DNA from: Candidatus Cloacimonadota bacterium
GTDB taxonomy: Bacteria; Cloacimonadota; Cloacimonadia; Cloacimonadales; Cloacimonadaceae
Length of the DNA stretch: 11,446 bases
Assembly (NCBI GenBank): GCA_028683635.1
Contig: JAQUHL010000026.1
Location: 1-11,446 of the forward strand
Reading direction: 5' to 3'
A program made the position numbers and the translations under genes. The notes under the pieces were generated by a model. The model was not told the DNA's origin, did no database searches, and saw only the letters and a program-made list of their open reading frames with translations. Shown here in pieces: positions 7,406-11,446 of this stretch. Positions within the stretch are counted from its first letter, which is position 1; every line of letters begins with the position of its first letter.

Positions 7406-7459
7406 TTTTCTTTTTTTGTTAAACCAGAATTTCAACAACCTGTAAGCTGCTGATTCCGA

Positions 7460-7487
7460 ATGATTCTGAAAGGGACTTATCTGTCAA
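7460..7487 (-). promoter_or_regulatory. Sigma70-type promoter of the ligase-ACP-synthase operon
   Basis: On the minus strand TTGACA (plus positions 7482-7487), a perfect -35, is followed after 16 bases by AATCAT (7460-7465), four of six matches to TATAAT. A start near 7453 would give a leader of about 60 bases. A tandem 10-bp near-repeat (TGATTCCGAA TGATTCTGAA, 7451-7470) overlaps the -10 region and could hold an operator. Confidence 0.6.
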
Positions 7488-7571
7488 GCACAAAATTCCG
7501 CCAATCTTTCTCTTGCTTTTGGCTTGAAAATTGTATTGTGCAAGAGCACTGAATTATATGTGGAGAACGAA

Positions 7572-9599
7572 ATGCACGGTTGTTTACAACACTATGTCAG
7601 ATACTTGATTTTAGGCGCTCTCGTGATGAATGTTTTAGCACTGGGGGCAGATCGGATTTTTGATCATGAGTGGAACAATTTACTTCAGGAAAGGGTATTC
7701 ACTGTCACGCCACCACCTCCGGGACCGGTTAGACCGGTTGCTGAATTTGAACCTGCCTCCCATGTTTTGATCCGCTATCCTTTGGGGATTCCCACCTCAT
7801 TGGTTGCCCAGCTATCCAATACAGGCCAGGTGATCACAATTGTGGGCAGCACTTCGGCACAAAACCAGGCTACCAATTCCTTCCAAAATGCCGGAGTGAA
7901 CATGGCCAATGTGAGTTTCATGATTGCGCCCACTGATTCCTACTGGACGAGAGATTATGGCCCCTGGTTTGTTTTCGATGGGAATGACAGTCTGAGTGTG
8001 GTGGATTTTCGCTACAACCGTCCCAGACCTAATGATGACGATATACCCAGCCTCTTTGCAACCCAGTTTGATTTTGACTATTATGGAATGGATCTGTATC
8101 AAACAGGGGGTAACTATATGTCCGATGGCTTGAGTTCTGCTGCGCAAACTACGATAGCCTATTCGGAAAACAGCTCCCAGACCCAAGCACAGGTGAACCA
8201 GAAAATGCTCGAATATCTCGGTATTTCAAACTACTGGGTATTACCGGATCCCAACAATACATACATAGACCATATAGACTGTTGGGGAAAGTTCCTGGCT
8301 CCGGATAAGGTATTGATCCGTTCTGTTCCCACCACCCATGCTCAGTATAATGCAATAGAACAGACTGCCGCGTTTTTTGCCAGCCAGATCTGTGCCTGGG
8401 GCTATCCCTACAAGGTCTATCGGGTCTCTACCCCCCAAAACCAACCCTATACAAATTCATACATTTTCAATAACCGGGTTTTTGTACCCCAGATGAACAG
8501 CTCTAACGATAACCAGGCTCTTCAGGCCTACAGTGCTGCCATGCCCGGCTATGAGGTGGTGGGCGTTACCGCTTCATATTCTGCTCCCTGGGAATCGACT
8601 GATGCTCTACATTGCCGTACCCATGAGATACCGGACCGGCAGATGCTCTATGTGCAACACCTGCCCTATCATGGTGAGCAACAAAGAAGCCGCTTCGATT
8701 TCAATGTGGAAATCAAGGCCTATAGCGATCAGGAACTATATCCGGATTCGCTGTTCGTATCCTACCAGTTGAACGGTACCATGTGGCAAAGAAGCCAGCT
8801 TACCAATATTTCCGGCCCATCGTACACAGCCCTTCTCAACGGCTTTGCCCCCGGAGATACCATCCGATACTTTATCCACGCCGCCGATCAATCGGGAAGA
8901 TCAGTCAACCATCCCATCATGGGGCATCAGGATCCTCACATCTTTTGGATGACACCGGATACCACTGCGCCCGTGATCCAGCATACTGAACTCACGGAAG
9001 TTTTGAGCAATATGGAAGAACTGAGCTTTTATGCATCCGTGTTTGATGAATACGGAGTGAACCAGGTCAGCCTTGAATATCAGATCGACGACAACGAAAT
9101 TCACACTGTCATGATGGAAAACACTGGTGCTGATGACTGGACTTGCATCATCCACCCAAACTTAACTAATGAGGACGAGATCTTCAGATACAGAATCTTC
9201 GCAGTGGATTTTGCCAATCCCGGAAATTACGCCAGCTACCCCGGTGGGGGAGGATGGGTGCAGGTCCTGATCGGACACTCGGATAACCAGGACGAAAATG
9301 TCCCATCCACCAGCACTATGTTGAAAAAAATCTATCCTAATCCCTGGAACAAAAGCAAAAGCAATCAGGTCTCCATTGAATACAGCGCTCCCAAACATCA
9401 TAAGCTCAGTTTCAGGATCTTCAATCTACGAGGACAACTGATTAAAACACTATCAACTTCGGCTAAATCTGAAGGTACGAATTTTATCTATTGGGATGGC
9501 AAGGATGCTGGTGGAAAACTTTCTACAAGCGGCGTATATATCATCCAAATGTGCTCTGGAAAAGAGGTTTCTACCAGGAAAATCATGCTTGGAATATAG
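7572..9599 (+). CDS. Secreted PPAD-type peptidylarginine deiminase
   Basis: A guanidino-group-modifying enzyme of the agmatine deiminase / Porphyromonas-type PAD family, expected to convert peptidyl-arginine to citrulline plus ammonia. The ATG at 7572 follows GGAG and opens a signal peptide (hydrophobic core YLILGALVMNVLALGA); an earlier TTG is not needed. The catalytic domain (about 55-360) matches P. gingivalis PPAD closely as I recall it: SYWTRDYGPW with Asp128, NRPRPNDD with Arg150 and Arg152, QTGGNYMSDG, AQVNQKMLEYLGI, YIDHIDCWGK with Tyr231, His234 and Asp236, PYTNSYIFNNRVFVP with Asn295, and DALHCRTHE with the nucleophile Cys348. In PPAD the equivalent two arginines bind the substrate's C-terminal carboxylate, so specificity for C-terminal Arg is predicted. 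Next come an Ig-like domain (about 365-470), a second Ig-like domain (about 480-575) and a FlgD/T9SS-like sorting domain (583-675, KIYPNPW to GVYIIQM). At 675 residues it is longer than PPAD (556). A plain agmatine deiminase is unlikely, being cytoplasmic and without Ig domains. Confidence 0.92.
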   Translation: MHGCLQHYVRYLILGALVMNVLALGADRIFDHEWNNLLQERVFTVTPPPPGPVRPVAEFEPASHVLIRYPLGIPTSLVAQLSNTGQVITIVGSTSAQNQATNSFQNAGVNMANVSFMIAPTDSYWTRDYGPWFVFDGNDSLSVVDFRYNRPRPNDDDIPSLFATQFDFDYYGMDLYQTGGNYMSDGLSSAAQTTIAYSENSSQTQAQVNQKMLEYLGISNYWVLPDPNNTYIDHIDCWGKFLAPDKVLIRSVPTTHAQYNAIEQTAAFFASQICAWGYPYKVYRVSTPQNQPYTNSYIFNNRVFVPQMNSSNDNQALQAYSAAMPGYEVVGVTASYSAPWESTDALHCRTHEIPDRQMLYVQHLPYHGEQQRSRFDFNVEIKAYSDQELYPDSLFVSYQLNGTMWQRSQLTNISGPSYTALLNGFAPGDTIRYFIHAADQSGRSVNHPIMGHQDPHIFWMTPDTTAPVIQHTELTEVLSNMEELSFYASVFDEYGVNQVSLEYQIDDNEIHTVMMENTGADDWTCIIHPNLTNEDEIFRYRIFAVDFANPGNYASYPGGGGWVQVLIGHSDNQDENVPSTSTMLKKIYPNPWNKSKSNQVSIEYSAPKHHKLSFRIFNLRGQLIKTLSTSAKSEGTNFIYWDGKDAGGKLSTSGVYIIQMCSGKEVSTRKIMLGI

Positions 9600-9650
9600 G
9601 GGCGTGGAAGTTTTTCAACAAGATAAAGCAAAAAAAACGAGATTTTATTC

Positions 9651-9679
9651 TTGACAAGATCAGCCCCATCAGCATTCAT
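9651..9679 (+). promoter_or_regulatory. Possible promoter for the M14 carboxypeptidase
   Basis: TTGACA at 9651-9656 is a perfect -35. After 16-17 bases comes CATTCAT, a weak -10. The stretch resembles the ligase-operon promoter: both have T-rich sequence before CTTGACA, CCC at spacer positions 8-10 and TCAG at spacer positions 13-16. A start near 9686 would place the hairpin at 9719-9758 in the leader. Confidence 0.4.
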
Positions 9680-9718
9680 GTTCTCAGCCTACAGACCCTA
9701 CATAGAATGCCCTCCGAG

Positions 9719-9758
9719 CAGTGGGGATACCGCCCGGTACTCCCCACTGTATTTTTTT
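9719..9758 (+). terminator. Strong intrinsic terminator or leader attenuator
   Basis: CAGTGGGGA pairs perfectly with TCCCCACTG, and the stem continues inward as TACC/GGTA around GCCC with one bulged C. It is followed by TA and seven T residues. It lies 120 bases after the deiminase stop and 28 bases before the carboxypeptidase ATG. The simple reading is the deiminase terminator. If the TTGACA at 9651 is a promoter, it is a leader terminator of the next gene. Confidence 0.9.
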
Positions 9759-9786
9759 ACCCTCAAAAAATAGGTGAGGTGAAGCC

Positions 9787-11446
9787 ATGAAACCCATACT
9801 TTGTTTACTACTGCTTAGCCTTTGTTTCAGCCTGCTAAGTGCTGAATTGCTTGTTATCCGCATCGAATCACCAACTCCCGCTCTGGTGAAGAGCTTTTAT
9901 GATCAGGGTTATGACATTGCTTCCTATCGCCCCGGTGAATATCTGGATCTGGTGGTGGACGAAGCCACCTACAAATCCCTGAAAATCAGCTTTCCCGGTG
10001 CTTACATCCATGATTCCGAAGAACAGATGAAGAGTAACCTCACTTCCCCGGACCGGACTCTCCCCGGATACCAGACTTATCCTGCAATATTGGATTCCTT
10101 ATCCGTTCTGGCGCAGCAGTATCCGGATTTGCTCAGGATTGTAAACATCGGCAGTAGCTGGGGCAAATATTACGCTCAGGAAGGCCATGACAACTATGAA
10201 GATTTCCAGCATGATATAGTGGCGGTGATACTTTCTGACAATGCTGCCCTTGATGAAGACGAGCCTGCCTTCTACTATGTTGGGGCGCATCACGCCAGAG
10301 AACCGATATCATCTGAAGTTGTGATGGGAATACTGTCTCATTTTCTTGATGGTTACGGCACTGATGACGAGATTACCGCTTTGGTGGATGATAATGAATT
10401 GTGGTTCATTCCGGTACTGAATCCGGACGGGCATAAAATTGTTCTCGATCAAACCTACACGATGATGCGCAAAAACATCAGGGACAACAACCAAAACCAC
10501 ACGATAGATATTAATTACGATGGAGTCGATCTGAACCGTAACTATGGTTTTGAATGGGGCTTTATTGGTGCTATCGATAATCCGTCCGACCAAACCTACC
10601 ACGGCTTGGGTCCTTTTTCGGAGCTCGAAACCGTAGCTTTCCGGGATTTTTTGGGCCAACGCCATTTCCTGGGTGGCATCAGCTATCATTCTTATGGCTG
10701 CCTGGTCTTGTATCCTTATGGATATATAAGTAATTTGCTTGCTCCGGATGCGCAGGAACTCGCAGCCCTGGGATCGCAGATGGCAAGTTCCATTGGATAC
10801 ACCTGCACCCCCTCCTGGCAGTTATACCCCACCAGTGGAAATCTGGATGATTATGCCTATGGCACCTATGGCACCTTTGCCTATACCATCGAGCTTTCAT
10901 ATATATTCATCCCGCCCGCAATCCAGATTCCCACCATCGTAAACGCCAATCTTGCTGCTGCCAAACTTCTGGCCTCCAGGCGCAACTATTCCGTCCTCAC
11001 AGGAAAGGTGACTGCCGCCGATACAGGCGAAGCTCTTCCAGCCTATATCCACGTGGTGGGTATCGATGACAGCCCCGTGTATAGGACCCCCTACAGAGCA
11101 AACCAAGACTTTGGTTCTTACTGGCGTTTTCTGCCTCCCGGCAACTACACGGTTCGTTATTATCTGCAGGGTTACCAGGCGCAGGAAAGGCAGGTAAGCA
11201 TCACTGAGACAGGGATCACGACGGAAGAGGTAGAACTCTCTGCTTCCGAACATATCGACCTGCTGATCTCACTTAAGGACACTTATGGAAATCCCATCAG
11301 CGGCACCTGCATCGAGTTTCTGGATACCAACATTCCTGACGTCTGTTTTGGCCCCGAAGGTACCATTTTCTATCATCAGTTTCCCACGGGTCACTATCGA
11401 ATCCGCATTATCAAAGACAGCTTCGAACCTCTGAATCTCTATGTAC
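9787..11446 (+). CDS. Secreted M14 zinc carboxypeptidase, 3'-partial
   Basis: A metallocarboxypeptidase that removes C-terminal residues from peptides outside the cytoplasm. The ATG at 9787 follows AGGTGAGGTGA, and residues 1-19 form a signal peptide (ILCLLLLSLCFSLLSA). A propeptide-like region runs to about 90. The catalytic domain holds all M14 residues: HHARE with zinc ligands His169 and Glu172, MRKN with Arg228, DLNRNY with Asn250 and Arg251, SYHSYG with the third ligand His301, and YTIEL with the general base Glu369. Between His301 and Glu369, TSGNLDDYAY aligns without gaps with ASGGSIDWSY of carboxypeptidase A and puts Asp354 at the position that is Asp in carboxypeptidase B, suggesting Arg/Lys preference. 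A transthyretin-like CarboxypepD_reg domain follows (from about 395, TGKVTAADTGEALPAYIHV), then a second beta-sandwich repeat (LISLKDTYGNPISG). The frame is open to the window edge after about 553 codons, so a sorting domain may lie beyond. Confidence 0.92.
   Translation, partial: MKPILCLLLLSLCFSLLSAELLVIRIESPTPALVKSFYDQGYDIASYRPGEYLDLVVDEATYKSLKISFPGAYIHDSEEQMKSNLTSPDRTLPGYQTYPAILDSLSVLAQQYPDLLRIVNIGSSWGKYYAQEGHDNYEDFQHDIVAVILSDNAALDEDEPAFYYVGAHHAREPISSEVVMGILSHFLDGYGTDDEITALVDDNELWFIPVLNPDGHKIVLDQTYTMMRKNIRDNNQNHTIDINYDGVDLNRNYGFEWGFIGAIDNPSDQTYHGLGPFSELETVAFRDFLGQRHFLGGISYHSYGCLVLYPYGYISNLLAPDAQELAALGSQMASSIGYTCTPSWQLYPTSGNLDDYAYGTYGTFAYTIELSYIFIPPAIQIPTIVNANLAAAKLLASRRNYSVLTGKVTAADTGEALPAYIHVVGIDDSPVYRTPYRANQDFGSYWRFLPPGNYTVRYYLQGYQAQERQVSITETGITTEEVELSASEHIDLLISLKDTYGNPISGTCIEFLDTNIPDVCFGPEGTIFYHQFPTGHYRIRIIKDSFEPLNLYV

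Noticed and set aside
7394..7438. ATG at 7438 as the ligase start
   Set aside because: No ribosome site; GAGGTG sits right before the ATG at 7393 inside this extension.
7531..7560. A promoter for the deiminase just upstream of its ATG (TTGTAT with TATATG)
   Set aside because: The implied start would fall inside the ribosome binding site, and the hexamers match poorly. I see no convincing promoter for this gene.
7524..7571. TTG start for the deiminase 16 codons upstream of the ATG at 7572
   Set aside because: It would place charged residues before a good signal peptide. The ATG at 7572 has GGAG at proper distance.

Overview
The window (about 11.4 kb, moderate GC) reads as an ordinary chromosomal stretch of a Gram-negative-like anaerobe, most likely from the FCB side of the tree. 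A Cloacimonadota-type genome is my best guess. The reasons are a ferrous-iron transport (Feo) locus, Kbl-type enzymes, and exported enzymes with a C-terminal FlgD/type IX secretion-like sorting domain. No rRNA, tRNA, phage gene, transposase or CRISPR array was seen, so the taxonomic guess rests on protein style alone.

Region 1 (1-2591, plus strand): a feoB-feoA-GNAT operon. FeoB enters from the left edge. Its first 36 codons in the window lie in frame 1 and the rest in frame 3, because one base is missing from an A-run near 110. FeoB also has a degenerate GTPase specificity loop. FeoA follows FeoB, the reverse of the common order, with a 14-base overlap; a GNAT acetyltransferase starts five bases after feoA.

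Region 2 (2592-2827): a convergent intergenic gap with two small hairpins.

Region 3 (2828-7393, minus strand; read from right to left): a good TTGACA promoter, then an acetyl-CoA-synthetase-like AMP-forming ligase, a stand-alone acyl carrier protein, and a Kbl-like alpha-oxoamine synthase, closed by a strong intrinsic terminator. Beyond the terminator lies a second, more canonical Kbl (glycine C-acetyltransferase). Ligase, carrier and synthase are tightly spaced. This suggests that a short acyl group is activated, held on a carrier and condensed with an amino acid, which is not the usual tdh-kbl threonine pathway. It is the best candidate here for an undescribed pathway.

Region 4 (7572-11446, plus strand): two exported enzymes acting on peptides. 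The first closely resembles the peptidylarginine deiminase of Porphyromonas gingivalis (PPAD), with every catalytic residue and the Arg-Pro-Arg pocket for C-terminal arginine in place, plus an additional Ig-like domain and a sorting domain. The second is a secreted M14 zinc carboxypeptidase, cut by the right edge, with an Asp where carboxypeptidase B reads Arg/Lys. Both may therefore act on C-terminal arginine, one deiminating it and the other removing it. A strong terminator hairpin sits between them, downstream of a TTGACA promoter-like sequence that resembles the promoter of the ligase operon.
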